A stretch of DNA of 28,341 bases from Frankiales bacterium. GTDB taxonomy: Bacteria > Actinomycetota > Actinomycetes > Mycobacteriales > SCTD01. The notes beneath the pieces were generated by a model, which saw nothing but the letters and a program-made list of their open reading frames with translations, made no database searches and was not told the origin of the DNA. The stretch is from assembly GCA_025465145.1 (NCBI GenBank), contig JAODNS010000088.1, positions 1-28,341 on the forward strand, in the 5' to 3' direction. A program made the translations under genes and the position numbers. This document shows, piece after piece, positions 1 to 7,012 of this stretch; within the stretch, counting starts at the first letter, position 1; every line of letters begins with the position of its first letter.

Positions 1-457
1 GCCGGTAGACGACATCGACCGAGTCGGCCTGCCCGCCGAGCTCCGCCACGGCGAGCGCGGCCGCGAGGTCGCCGGGGATGTAGTCGAAGCCGCAGGCGGG
101 GACGACCGCGCTGGCGGCGTCTCGGTATCGCTCGTACACCTGGGCCATGAAGCCGAACTCGCCGGTCGAGTCGACGTACGGCGTTCCGGTCCGCACGGCC
201 GCCTCGACGACGGGCATCCCGAAGGTGGTGAACGGCCCGACGCAGGTGATGAGGACGTCGGCGCCGTCGAGGAACGCGTCCAGCGTCGCTGGCTGCTCGA
301 GGTCGACGACGTGTCGCTCGGCCTGCGACGGCACGGCCTCCAGGCGCGTGGCGGACCGGCCGCCGATCCGGTGCGGGATGCCGCGGCGGGTGAGCTCCGC
401 GGCGGTGAGTCGTCCGGTGTAGCCGGTGGCGCCCAGCAGGGCGACGGTGCGGGTCAT
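1..457 (-). CDS. Saccharopine dehydrogenase-like / trans-acting enoyl reductase family oxidoreductase (5' part, runs off the window)
   Basis: The reverse strand reads an open frame from an ATG at 457 to the window edge, giving about 152 N-terminal residues. It opens with a Rossmann dinucleotide-binding start (TVALLGATGYTGRLTA, residues 4-19), with a GGR segment after the second strand and an LITCVGPF segment near residue 80. This is typical of the NAD(P)-binding domain of the saccharopine dehydrogenase-like family, which includes trans-acting enoyl reductases and uncharacterised membrane-associated reductases. A YVDSTGE stretch and a CGFDYIPGDL stretch follow, both characteristic of that family. 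The substrate cannot be told because the C-terminal domain lies outside the window. A TAGGGT box ends 6 nt before the ATG, so the mRNA is probably leaderless. Recognition as a family member is firm; the specific enzyme is not. Confidence 0.82.
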   Translation of the reverse strand, partial: MTRTVALLGATGYTGRLTAAELTRRGIPHRIGGRSATRLEAVPSQAERHVVDLEQPATLDAFLDGADVLITCVGPFTTFGMPVVEAAVRTGTPYVDSTGEFGFMAQVYERYRDAASAVVPACGFDYIPGDLAAALAVAELGGQADSVDVVYR

Positions 458-463
458 GCGCTC

Positions 464-469
464 ACCCTA
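464..469 (-). promoter_or_regulatory. -10 box, leaderless promoter of the oxidoreductase gene
   Basis: TAGGGT on the reverse strand, followed by exactly 6 nt and then the ATG at 457. This spacing puts the transcription start at or next to the start codon. No Shine-Dalgarno sequence precedes the ATG. Confidence 0.5.
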
Positions 470-488
470 GGGAGGAGCTCGTGCAGAG

Positions 489-562
489 TCGGGGTGACAG
501 GATTTGAACCTGCGGCCTCTACGTCCCGAACGTAGCGCGCTACCAAGCTGCGCCACACCCCG
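489..562 (-). tRNA. tRNA-Pro (anticodon CGG)
   Basis: The reverse strand folds as a complete tRNA. The 7-bp acceptor stem is CGGGGTG/CACCCCG with discriminator A at 489. The D stem is GCGC/GCGC with an AGCTTGGTA loop, the anticodon stem is CTACG/CGTAG around the loop TTCGGGA (anticodon CGG, proline), and the T arm is GCAGG-TTCAAAT-CCTGT. CCA is not encoded. It reads the CCG codon, which should be frequent in a genome of this GC content. It lies between the oxidoreductase and the metallophosphoesterase on the same strand. Confidence 0.96.
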
Positions 563-579
563 ATTGGTGCCCTCGCAGA

Positions 580-1437
580 CTACAAGAGGGTCAGCAGCGT
601 TGCCTCCGGGCGGCAGAGCAGGCGGACGGGTGCGTACGGGGACGTGCCCATGCCTGCGCTGACGTGCAGCCAGGACTCGCCGTGCCGGGACAGCCCGCGC
701 GCGCGGCTGCGGTCGAGGTCGCAGTTGGTCACCAGCGGCCCGATGCCCGGCAGCCGGACCTGACCGCCGTGCGTGTGGCCGGCGAGCAGCAGGTCGTGCC
801 CGTCGGCGGCGAACGCGTCCAGCACGCGGCGCTGCGGCGTGTGCGTCACCCCGATGCCGAAGCCGTCGACCGGCCCGGCCACCCGCGCGTACCGGTCCCG
901 GTTCAGGTGCGCGTCGTCGGTGCCGGTCAGCGTCACCGGCAGCCCGTGCAGGTCGAGCTGCACGCGCCGGGAGGTGAGGTCGGTCCAGCCGACGGTCTCC
1001 AGCGCGCGGACCGCCTCGTGCCACGGGAGGTCCGGGCCGCGGCGGACCGGGGGCCCCGGCACGACGTAGCCCAGCAGGGACGGACGGACCGGCGAGTAGT
1101 AGTCGTTGTTGCCCGGTACGAAGACCCCAGGGGTGCCGTCGGCGGTCAGCGCGGCGAGGGTGCTGGCCAGCAGCGGGACAGCGGCCGCCGCGGACAGGTG
1201 GTCGCCGGTCGAGACGACGAGGTCGGGCTCGAGCCGAGCGAGGTCCTGCAGCCAGCGGGACCGCCGGCCGTGCCGGGGCAGCAGGTGCAGGTCCGAGACG
1301 TGCAGCACCGTCAGCGGCCGCGCACCTGTCGGCAGCAGCGGGACCGTCTGCCGACGCAGCACCGGGAACAGCGGCTCGACGAACGGCCCGACCGCTCCTG
1401 CGACCGCGGCCAGGGTGACGGCGGTCCGGAGGCGCAT
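580..1437 (-). CDS. Calcineurin-like metallophosphoesterase (YkuE-type, membrane-anchored)
   Basis: 285 residues from an ATG. The N-terminal 20-25 residues are hydrophobic and Ala/Val-rich, a likely signal anchor. The catalytic domain then shows the ordered metallophosphoesterase motifs: SDLHLL (D49, H51), GDH (D79, with H80 where many family members have Asn), GNND (109-112), a THTPQRR His near 199, and GHTH (220-223). These residues bind a di-metal centre that hydrolyses phosphodiesters; the natural substrate is unknown in this subfamily. In actinobacteria a gene of this kind commonly sits next to the class A PBP gene (Rv3683 in M. tuberculosis, recalled). The predicted -10 (TACGCT) ends 6 nt upstream, so the transcript should be leaderless. 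The gene diverges from the YqeY gene with only 26 bp between start codons. Confidence 0.88.
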   Translation of the reverse strand: MRLRTAVTLAAVAGAVGPFVEPLFPVLRRQTVPLLPTGARPLTVLHVSDLHLLPRHGRRSRWLQDLARLEPDLVVSTGDHLSAAAAVPLLASTLAALTADGTPGVFVPGNNDYYSPVRPSLLGYVVPGPPVRRGPDLPWHEAVRALETVGWTDLTSRRVQLDLHGLPVTLTGTDDAHLNRDRYARVAGPVDGFGIGVTHTPQRRVLDAFAADGHDLLLAGHTHGGQVRLPGIGPLVTNCDLDRSRARGLSRHGESWLHVSAGMGTSPYAPVRLLCRPEATLLTLL

Positions 1438-1443
1438 GGCTGC

Positions 1444-1457
1444 AGCGTAGGTAGGTT
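1444..1457. promoter_or_regulatory. Back-to-back -10 boxes serving two divergent leaderless genes
   Basis: Reverse strand: TACGCT at 1449-1444, then 6 nt, then the ATG at 1437. Forward strand: TAGGTT at 1452-1457, then 6 nt, then the ATG at 1464. Only 2 bp separate the two hexamers, so each promoter's -35 region must lie inside the other gene's coding sequence. Confidence 0.6.
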
Positions 1458-1463
1458 CGCCTC

Positions 1464-1916
1464 ATGGGAGCGCTCAAGGACCGCCTGCACGCCGACCTCA
1501 CGGACTCGATGCGGGCGCGGGACGAGCTGACGACCGCGACGCTGCGCATGGTGCTCACGGCCATCGGCAACGAGGAGGTCGCCGGCAAGGCGGCCCGGCA
1601 GCTGTCCGACGACGAGGTGCTGAAGGTCGTCGTCCGCGAGGCGAAGAAGCGACGCGAGGCGGCGGAGGCGTTCACCAGTGGCGGCCGCCCCGACCGCGCG
1701 GAGCGGGAGCTGGCCGAGGGTCGCGTGCTGGAGGCCTACCTGCCCGTGCAGCTCAGCGACGAGGAGCTGACCGCGCTGGTGGCCGACGCCGTCGCGCAGG
1801 CGGGCGCGTCCGGCCCGCAGGCGATGGGCGCCGTGATGAAGCTGGTCAACCCGAAGGTCGCCGGTCGCGCGGAGGGCGGCCGGGTCGCGGCGGCCGTGCG
1901 CGCCGCCCTCGGCTAG
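1464..1916 (+). CDS. GatB/YqeY domain-containing protein
   Basis: 150 residues, the usual length of the free-standing YqeY family. The sequence is mostly helical, with a basic KKRREAAEAF segment near 55-64 and the RVLEAYLPVQLSDEEL stretch characteristic of the family. The C-terminal part contains QAMGAVMKLVNPKVAGRAEGGRV, the conserved MGxVMkxxxpkvxGRadG signature. YqeY shares a domain with the tail of the amidotransferase subunit GatB, thought to contact tRNA; the function of the stand-alone protein is not established. The ATG lies 6 nt after a TAGGTT box, suggesting leaderless expression. Its TAG stop shares bases with the stop of the convergent PBP gene (CTAG, 1913-1916). Confidence 0.92.
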   Translation: MGALKDRLHADLTDSMRARDELTTATLRMVLTAIGNEEVAGKAARQLSDDEVLKVVVREAKKRREAAEAFTSGGRPDRAERELAEGRVLEAYLPVQLSDEELTALVADAVAQAGASGPQAMGAVMKLVNPKVAGRAEGGRVAAAVRAALG

Positions 1917-4309
1917 CGGCGGCCGCGCTTCTTCGGGCTCGGGCTCGGGCTCGGCGCCGGCTGCACGGCCTCCGGCTGCTGCGACGGCGGCACGAACAGC
2001 GTCGGCGGAGACGGCTCGGCGCTGCGCACCCGGCGGACCCGGCCGTTCGACACGTACAGCGTGATGGTGGAACCTGCCGGCACGAGGCGCCCGGCCCGGG
2101 GCGAGGTGTACGCGATCGCGCCGTAGGGCGTGGGTGCCGCGCTGACCATGCCGCCGCCGCGGACGCCGAAGCCTGCCTCGGCGAGCATCTGCCGGGCGGT
2201 GGAGTAGTCCTGGCCGGTCACGTCCGGGACCGGGATGCTCTCGCCGTCGACGACGGTGCTGTCGGCTCGGGTGAACTGCTCGACCGGCAGCTCCTCGTGC
2301 GCGGCCCCCATGGTCTCGCGCCACATGGCGGCGGGGATGTCGCCGCCGTAGACCTGCCGGTAGTAGCTGCCGTCGATCGTGACGCCCTTCATCGGCGTCA
2401 GCTTGCCGGGGACGCCCATCCAGACCGAGGTCGCGAGCTGCGGCGTGTAGCCGACGAACCACGCGAACCACGAGTTCTGCACGGTCCCGGTCTTGCCGGC
2501 AGCCGGCCGGCTGATCGACGCCCGCACGCCGGTGCGGTACGCCTCCGGCCCGTCGATGACGCCGCGCAGCACATCGGTGACGGTGTCGGCGATGGCCGGC
2601 TCGAGCACCTGCTCGCACTGGTCGCCGGGGAGGGGCATCGGCTTGCGGTCGGCGTCGAGGATCGCGACGACGGCGCGCGGCGGGCAGAACAGCCCGTGCG
2701 CGGCGAACGCGGCGTAGGCACCGGCCATCGCGAGCGGGCTGACGCCCTGCGTCCCCAGCACGAAGGACGGGAAGCGGTCCAGCGGCTTGTTCGCGACCTG
2801 GTCCTCGACCTTGTGCACGCCCAGCGACTCCGCGAGCGCCGCCGGCCGCTCGATGCCGGTCCGCTCCTCCAGCTGGATGAAGTACGTGTTCACCGACAGC
2901 GCGGCGGCGGCCCGCAGGTCGAACGTGCCTGCCTCCGAGTCGCCGGCGTTCTGGACGGTGTACGGCTCGGTCCTGCCGTCGGTGACGTTCTCGAAGGTCT
3001 TGGAGGTGTACTTCTGCGGGGCGTAGAGCCTGAGCCCGAGCGGGATCCCCTGCCGGACGGCCTCCGCCAGCACGAAGGCCTTGAACGTCGAGCCGGCCTG
3101 GAAGCCCTGGACGCCGCCGGTCGCGTAGTTGACCTTGGTGTGGCGGTTGCCGGTGGCGTACGGGCGGTCGATCGCCATCGCCTTGATGTGCCCGGTCCCG
3201 GGCTCGACGGTGTTGATCGCGGCCGCCGCGCCGAAGGGGTCGTTCGGCGGCACCTTCTCGTTGACGGTCGCCTGCGCAGCGGCCTGGATCTTCGGGTCGA
3301 GGGTGGTCTTGACGGTGAGGCCGCCGCCCAGCAGCGCCCGCTGGCGCTCCTCGCGGGTCGACCCGAGCGCGGCGCCGAGCGGCCCGTCGACCAGCTCGCG
3401 CAGGACGTAGTCGCAGAAGTGCGGCGACCGCACAGCCGGGTTCTCGCACCCGCTGCCGACCGGGCGCAGGTTGGTGCCGATCGCGAGCGACTCCGCCTTC
3501 GCCTTGAGCTCCGGGCTGATGAAGCCGAGGTCGGCCATCCGCGCCAGCACGGTGTCGCGCCGCGCCCGGGTCAGCGCGCGGATGTCGGGCTCGGTGCTGA
3601 CCGGGTCGAACCGGTTCGGGTTCTGCACCATGCCCGCGAGCAGCGCGGACTGCGACAGGTTCAGCTGGTTGACGGGCTTGGCGAAGTAGTAGTTCGCGGC
3701 GGTGCCGATGCCGTACACGCCGTGCCCGTAGTAGGCGATGTTCAGGTACCGCTCGAGGATCTGGTCCTTGCTCAGCCGCCGCTCGAGCGCGATCGCGTAG
3801 CGGGCCTCCTGCAGCTTGCGCTCGATCGAGTCCGCCTTCGCCGCCTGCTGGCCCTTCTTGTCGGTGGCGGACTCGATGAGGGCGTTCTTCACGTACTGCT
3901 GCGTCAGCGTCGATGCGCCCTGCTTGACCCCGCCCGCCCCAGCGTTGGTGACCGCCGCCCGGACGATGCCCTTGTAGTCGACGCCGTGGTGCGCGTAGAA
4001 GCGGCTGTCCTCGATGGCGATGATCGCCTGCCGGGCCTGCAGCGGCACCTGGGCGAGGGTGACGTTGACGCGGTTCTGCAGATACAACGTCGCCAGCAGC
4101 GACCCGTCGGCGGCGAGGATCTTGCTGCGCTCCGGCGGCGGGCCGGCCGCGAGGTCGGCGGGCAGCGCGAGGAAGTCGTCCGCACCGGCCTTCGCGACCA
4201 GGCCGGCGCCGCCGACGACCGGAAAGGCGAGGGCGGCCAGCAGCACGCCCATCACCGCGCTGACGACCACGGCCAGCCCGAGGCGTGACAGCAGGGGCTC
4301 GTTGGCCAT
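1913..4309 (-). CDS. ponA: Class A penicillin-binding protein (transglycosylase/transpeptidase) with C-terminal PASTA domain
   Basis: 798 residues. It builds and crosslinks peptidoglycan outside the membrane. Residues 10-35 form an N-terminal membrane anchor. The glycosyltransferase domain (about 55-240) carries the catalytic Glu in EDSRFYAHHG (E100), GASTLTQQYVKN (131-142) and RYLNIAYYGHGVYG. The transpeptidase domain (about 330-660) has STFK (S407, K410), SVN (472-474) and KTG (606-608). A PASTA repeat spans about 692-755, followed by a Pro/Ser-rich tail ending in basic residues. Domain order and size match PonA2-type enzymes (Rv3682, recalled), as does the divergent position next to whiB4/wblA. 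The ATG at 4309 was chosen because it directly precedes the anchor and lies 6 nt after a TACGCT box; a longer frame upstream reads through the wblA promoter and has no family match. Confidence 0.95.
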   Translation of the reverse strand: MANEPLLSRLGLAVVVSAVMGVLLAALAFPVVGGAGLVAKAGADDFLALPADLAAGPPPERSKILAADGSLLATLYLQNRVNVTLAQVPLQARQAIIAIEDSRFYAHHGVDYKGIVRAAVTNAGAGGVKQGASTLTQQYVKNALIESATDKKGQQAAKADSIERKLQEARYAIALERRLSKDQILERYLNIAYYGHGVYGIGTAANYYFAKPVNQLNLSQSALLAGMVQNPNRFDPVSTEPDIRALTRARRDTVLARMADLGFISPELKAKAESLAIGTNLRPVGSGCENPAVRSPHFCDYVLRELVDGPLGAALGSTREERQRALLGGGLTVKTTLDPKIQAAAQATVNEKVPPNDPFGAAAAINTVEPGTGHIKAMAIDRPYATGNRHTKVNYATGGVQGFQAGSTFKAFVLAEAVRQGIPLGLRLYAPQKYTSKTFENVTDGRTEPYTVQNAGDSEAGTFDLRAAAALSVNTYFIQLEERTGIERPAALAESLGVHKVEDQVANKPLDRFPSFVLGTQGVSPLAMAGAYAAFAAHGLFCPPRAVVAILDADRKPMPLPGDQCEQVLEPAIADTVTDVLRGVIDGPEAYRTGVRASISRPAAGKTGTVQNSWFAWFVGYTPQLATSVWMGVPGKLTPMKGVTIDGSYYRQVYGGDIPAAMWRETMGAAHEELPVEQFTRADSTVVDGESIPVPDVTGQDYSTARQMLAEAGFGVRGGGMVSAAPTPYGAIAYTSPRAGRLVPAGSTITLYVSNGRVRRVRSAEPSPPTLFVPPSQQPEAVQPAPSPSPSPKKRGRR

Positions 4310-4315
4310 GGCTCC

Positions 4316-4321
4316 AGCGTA
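4316..4321 (-). promoter_or_regulatory. -10 box, leaderless promoter of the PBP gene
   Basis: TACGCT on the reverse strand, then 6 nt (GGAGCC), then the ATG at 4309. The GGAG within the spacer is too close to the ATG to act as a Shine-Dalgarno sequence. Confidence 0.5.
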
Positions 4322-4332
4322 CGGGGCGGGGC

Positions 4333-4375
4333 GGCATGTCCGATCTGTCCGGAGATAGTGCGATCGGACTATGCC
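4333..4375. promoter_or_regulatory. Dyad 1 in the ponA-wblA intergenic region
   Basis: The left arm GGCATGTCCGATC (4333-4345) and right arm GATCGGACTATGCC (4362-4375) are inverted copies, 13 of 13 positions once a single extra T in the right arm is bulged out. The spacer is 16 nt. It could be an operator for a dimeric regulator acting on both divergent genes, or fold in RNA if transcribed. Confidence 0.5.
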
Positions 4376-4391
4376 GGAAGGGTCCTTCCGG
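4374..4391. promoter_or_regulatory. Dyad 2, perfect 18-bp palindrome upstream of wblA
   Basis: CCGGAAGGGTCCTTCCGG has 8-bp arms with perfect symmetry around a central GT. Its first two bases overlap the right arm of the preceding dyad. It is not followed by a T tract, so a transcription-factor site is more likely than a terminator. The cognate factor is unknown. Confidence 0.55.
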
Positions 4392-4400
4392 GGCTGATGC

Positions 4401-4443
4401 GGGGCCGGACAACTGCCTACCGTTCGAGCTGCGTCCCGGCCCC
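4401..4443. promoter_or_regulatory. Dyad 3 in the wblA leader
   Basis: GGGGCCGGAC (4401-4410) and GTCCCGGCCCC (4433-4443) are inverted copies with one bulged base. The 22-nt loop between them contains a possible -10 box, TACCGT at 4418-4423. It ends about 40 nt before the wblA start codon. Confidence 0.4.
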
Positions 4444-4483
4444 TCCCGGAGCGCGCGCCCCCTCGAACGAAGGCAACGTGACG

Positions 4484-4777
4484 ATGCTTCCCGAGACCGT
4501 TCAGGACTGGACCGCGAACTCGGCCTGCAAGAACGCCGACCCGGACGAGCTGTTCGTCACCGGGGCCGCGCAGAACCGGGCCAAGGCCGTCTGCATGGGC
4601 TGCCTCGTCCGCACCGAGTGCCTGTCGGACGCGCTGGACAACCGCGTGGAGTTCGGCGTCTGGGGCGGCATGACCGAGCGGGAGCGCCGCGCGCTGATGC
4701 GCCGCCGACCGGACGTCACGTCCTGGCGCCGGCTGCTCGAGACCGCCCGGGCCGAGCACACCGCGAAGGCCGTCTAG
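4484..4777 (+). CDS. wblA: WhiB-family iron-sulfur transcriptional regulator, WblA/WhiB4 type
   Basis: 97 residues from the ATG at 4484. Four cysteines (C15, C37, C40, C46) in the C-Xn-C-X2-C-X5-C pattern ligate a [4Fe-4S] cluster. GVWGG (58-62), which contacts the sigma factor, is followed by a basic tail (RRALMRRRP, WRRLLETAR) expected to touch DNA. The segment DPDELFVTGAAQNRAKAVC is typical of WblA/WhiB4, and position opposite a class A PBP gene and beside the ArsA pair matches Rv3681c and Streptomyces wblA (recalled). WblA represses development and antibiotic production in Streptomyces; WhiB4 is a redox sensor in mycobacteria. GAAGG at 4469-4473 favours the ATG at 4484 over the in-frame GTG at 4478, which would sit only 4 nt from it. 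The long structured leader upstream is noted separately. Confidence 0.95.
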   Translation: MLPETVQDWTANSACKNADPDELFVTGAAQNRAKAVCMGCLVRTECLSDALDNRVEFGVWGGMTERERRALMRRRPDVTSWRRLLETARAEHTAKAV

Positions 4778-4800
4778 CCGCGGTTGATCGGGAGGCGTTC

Positions 4801-5955
4801 CTACGCGGGGCGCGCGGCTGCGAAGCCGCCCGCCAGGTCGGCGCCCACGGCCCGCAGGCCGGCCAGGTCGTGCACGTCGCCCGGCTGGGCGGCCACCTCC
4901 ACCACCGGTACGCCCGGGTGCGCCGAGGTGAACCGCTCCTCGAGCCGCTGCTCGCGCGCGGCCAGCCGTACCCGGTCCGCATGCAGCCGCAGCACCGCCG
5001 ACGCCAGCGCGGTGTCGTCCAGCTGCTCCGCGGCCGCCAGAGACCGCTCGGCCGACAGCTCGACCGACGACCGGTGCACCCGGTTCACGACGAGCCCGGC
5101 GAGCGGCATCTGCTCCTCCGCCAGCCGCTCGACGAAGTAGGCCGCCTCGCGCAGCGCGTCGCGCTCTGGCGCGGCGACCACGACGAACGCGGTGCCGGGC
5201 GCTTTGAGCAGGTCGTACGTCGCCTGCGCCCGCTCCCGGAACCCGCCGAACATGGTCTCGAGAGCGGCCACGAACTGCGAGACGTCCTGCAGCACGGACG
5301 CGCCGATGATCTTGGTGAGGACGCCGGTGAAGACGTTGAAGCCGGCGCTGACCACCTTCAGGTACGCCTTGCCGCTCGCCTTGGCGGGGGCCAGCAGGAT
5401 CTTGATCATGCGGCCGTCGAGGAAGGTCGTCAGCCGCTGCGGCGCGTCGAGGAAGTCCAGCGCCGACCGCGTCGGGGGCGTGTCGACGACGACGAGGTCG
5501 TAGTCGCCGGTCGCCTGCAGCTGGCCGAGCTTCTCCATCGCCATGTACTCCTGCGTCCCGGCGAACGACGACGACAGCGCTTGGTAGAAGGGGTTCGCGA
5601 GGATCGACTCCGCCTTGCTCGGCTCCGCGTGCGTCACGACGATCTCGTCGAACGTCCGCTTCATGTCGAGCATCATCGCGTCGAGCGAGCCGCCCTTCGA
5701 GGTGTCGACACCGACTACCGCGCGCGGGGTGTTGTCGAGCTCGGTCAGCCCCATCGACTGCGCGAGCCGGCGGGCCGGGTCGATCGTCAGCACGACGGTC
5801 CGGCGGCCGTTCTCGGCTGCGCGGAGGGCGAGCGCCGCGGCGGTGGTCGTCTTGCCGACGCCGCCGGAGCCGCAGCAGACGAGGATCTTCGCGCTGCGCA
5901 GCTGCTCGTCGACGTCGAGCCGCGGAGCGGCGGTGGGGCGGGGAGCCGTGCTCAT
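4801..5955 (-). CDS. ArsA/Get3-like anion-transporting ATPase, second subunit (Rv3680-like)
   Basis: 384 residues. The P-loop is GSGGVGKTT (29-37), followed by a TIDPARRL segment and a DTPPTRSALDFLDAP switch II motif near 190-204. These mark the ArsA/Get3 branch of the SIMIBI NTPases. The signature lysine of the deviant Walker A motif (K in KGGxGKT) is replaced here by serine, although the catalytic Lys of GKT is present. The start ATG overlaps the stop of the upstream ATPase gene (ATGA, 5952-5955), implying translational coupling and a hetero-oligomer. In M. tuberculosis the equivalent pair Rv3679/Rv3680 forms a complex linked to envelope-stress tolerance (recalled). The gene ends 23 bp from the convergent wblA stop. 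Confidence 0.9.
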   Translation of the reverse strand: MSTAPRPTAAPRLDVDEQLRSAKILVCCGSGGVGKTTTAAALALRAAENGRRTVVLTIDPARRLAQSMGLTELDNTPRAVVGVDTSKGGSLDAMMLDMKRTFDEIVVTHAEPSKAESILANPFYQALSSSFAGTQEYMAMEKLGQLQATGDYDLVVVDTPPTRSALDFLDAPQRLTTFLDGRMIKILLAPAKASGKAYLKVVSAGFNVFTGVLTKIIGASVLQDVSQFVAALETMFGGFRERAQATYDLLKAPGTAFVVVAAPERDALREAAYFVERLAEEQMPLAGLVVNRVHRSSVELSAERSLAAAEQLDDTALASAVLRLHADRVRLAAREQRLEERFTSAHPGVPVVEVAAQPGDVHDLAGLRAVGADLAGGFAAARPA

Positions 5956-6938
5956 GCCATCCCCTGCTCGCACAGCGAGGCGGCCAGCGCGTACAGCCCG
6001 CCGAGATCGACCTGGTGCGCGAGCAGCGGCAGCTCGTACGACGGCCGCGACAGCCCGGCCAGCGCGTCCCGCCCTCGCTCCTCGAGGGCGACCCGCGCGG
6101 CGTGCTCCAGCGTCTCCGCGGCCAGCGCCTGCACCAGCGCGGCCGGCGCGTCGAGACCCGCCTCCTTCAGCCCCGCGGCCAGCGCGGCGCTGTCGATGCT
6201 GCCCTGCTCCGCGGCGGCGAGGTCGGCCGGCTGCAGCAGCGGCTCGCGCACCGCGTTGACGACGACGCCCCCCACCGGCAGGTCCACCGACGTCAGCTCG
6301 TTGACCCCGTCGATCGTCTCCTGCACGGGCATCTCCTCGAGCAGCGTCACCAGGTGCACGGCGGTCTGCGGCGAGCGCAGCACGGCCATGACGCTGTCCG
6401 ACTGGTTCTTGATCGGGCCGACCTTGGCCAGCCCGCTGACCTCGTGCGAGATGTTGAGGAACCGGGTGATGCGGCCGGTCGGCGGCGCGTCGAGGACGAC
6501 GGCGTCGTACGCCCACCCGCTCTTGTCCTTGCGGACGACGGCCTCCTTGACCTTGCCGGTCAGCAGGACGTCGCGCAGGCCGGGCGCGATGGTCGTGGCG
6601 AAGTCGATGGCGCCCATGCGGCGCAGCGTGCGTGCCGGGATCCCCGTGGGCGACAGCTTGTAGAACATGTGCAGGTAGTCGAGCAGCGCCATCTCGGGGT
6701 CGATCGCCAGCGCGTAGACGTCCCCGCCGCCGGGTGCGACCGCGACCTTGCGCTCCTCGTACGGCAGCGGCGGGCAGTCGAACAGCTGGGCGATCCCCTG
6801 CCGGCCCTCGACCTCGGTGAGCAGCACGCGCTTGCCGCCGCTTGCCAGCGCCAGGGCGAGGGCTGCGGCGACCGTCGTCTTGCCGGTGCCGCCCTTGCCG
6901 GTGACGACGTGCAGGCGCACGTCAGCGAAGTCGGACAC
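5952..6938 (-). CDS. ArsA/Get3-like anion-transporting ATPase, first subunit (Rv3679-like)
   Basis: 328 residues from a GTG. The deviant Walker A motif is complete: GKGGTGKTT (14-22) with signature lysine K15. A LTEVEGRQGIAQLF segment follows, then the VVLDAPPTGRITRFL switch region near 145-160. It lacks the second ATPase half of tandem ArsA proteins, so it should work as a dimer or as a heterodimer with the coupled downstream subunit. Cargo is unknown; Get3 relatives bind hydrophobic helices, but no such role is demonstrated by this sequence. The GTG start lies 6 nt after a TACCCT box, predicting a leaderless operon mRNA. The divergent neighbour is the SPFH gene. Confidence 0.9.
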   Translation of the reverse strand: MSDFADVRLHVVTGKGGTGKTTVAAALALALASGGKRVLLTEVEGRQGIAQLFDCPPLPYEERKVAVAPGGGDVYALAIDPEMALLDYLHMFYKLSPTGIPARTLRRMGAIDFATTIAPGLRDVLLTGKVKEAVVRKDKSGWAYDAVVLDAPPTGRITRFLNISHEVSGLAKVGPIKNQSDSVMAVLRSPQTAVHLVTLLEEMPVQETIDGVNELTSVDLPVGGVVVNAVREPLLQPADLAAAEQGSIDSAALAAGLKEAGLDAPAALVQALAAETLEHAARVALEERGRDALAGLSRPSYELPLLAHQVDLGGLYALAASLCEQGMA

Positions 6939-6944
6939 CGCACC

Positions 6945-6950
6945 AGGGTA
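6945..6950 (-). promoter_or_regulatory. -10 box, leaderless promoter of the ArsA pair
   Basis: TACCCT on the reverse strand, then 6 nt, then the GTG at 6938. Confidence 0.5.
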
Positions 6951-7012
6951 GGTCGGGGGTGCACACTGCGCCCGACGCGGTGGGGGCGGTCCCGCCGCCG
7001 GGAGGGGGCACC

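Noticed and set aside
467..579. Peptide with GVAQLGSALRSGRRGRRFKSCH-like sequence on the reverse strand
   Set aside because: It is the translation of tRNA-Pro, a common annotation artefact.
1311..4412. A 1033-residue open frame on the reverse strand
   Set aside because: It is an out-of-phase shadow of the metallophosphoesterase and PBP genes, rich in Arg/Ala/Gly/Pro as expected from high-GC third positions, and has no motif.
4310..4759. A 150-residue N-terminal extension of the PBP
   Set aside because: It runs through wblA and its promoter region; the family start (membrane anchor) is at 4309 with a -10 box just upstream.
6959..7012. Earlier GTG for the SPFH gene
   Set aside because: Adds a Pro/Gly-rich stretch before the membrane anchor; the GTG at 7013 has a well-spaced GGAGG.
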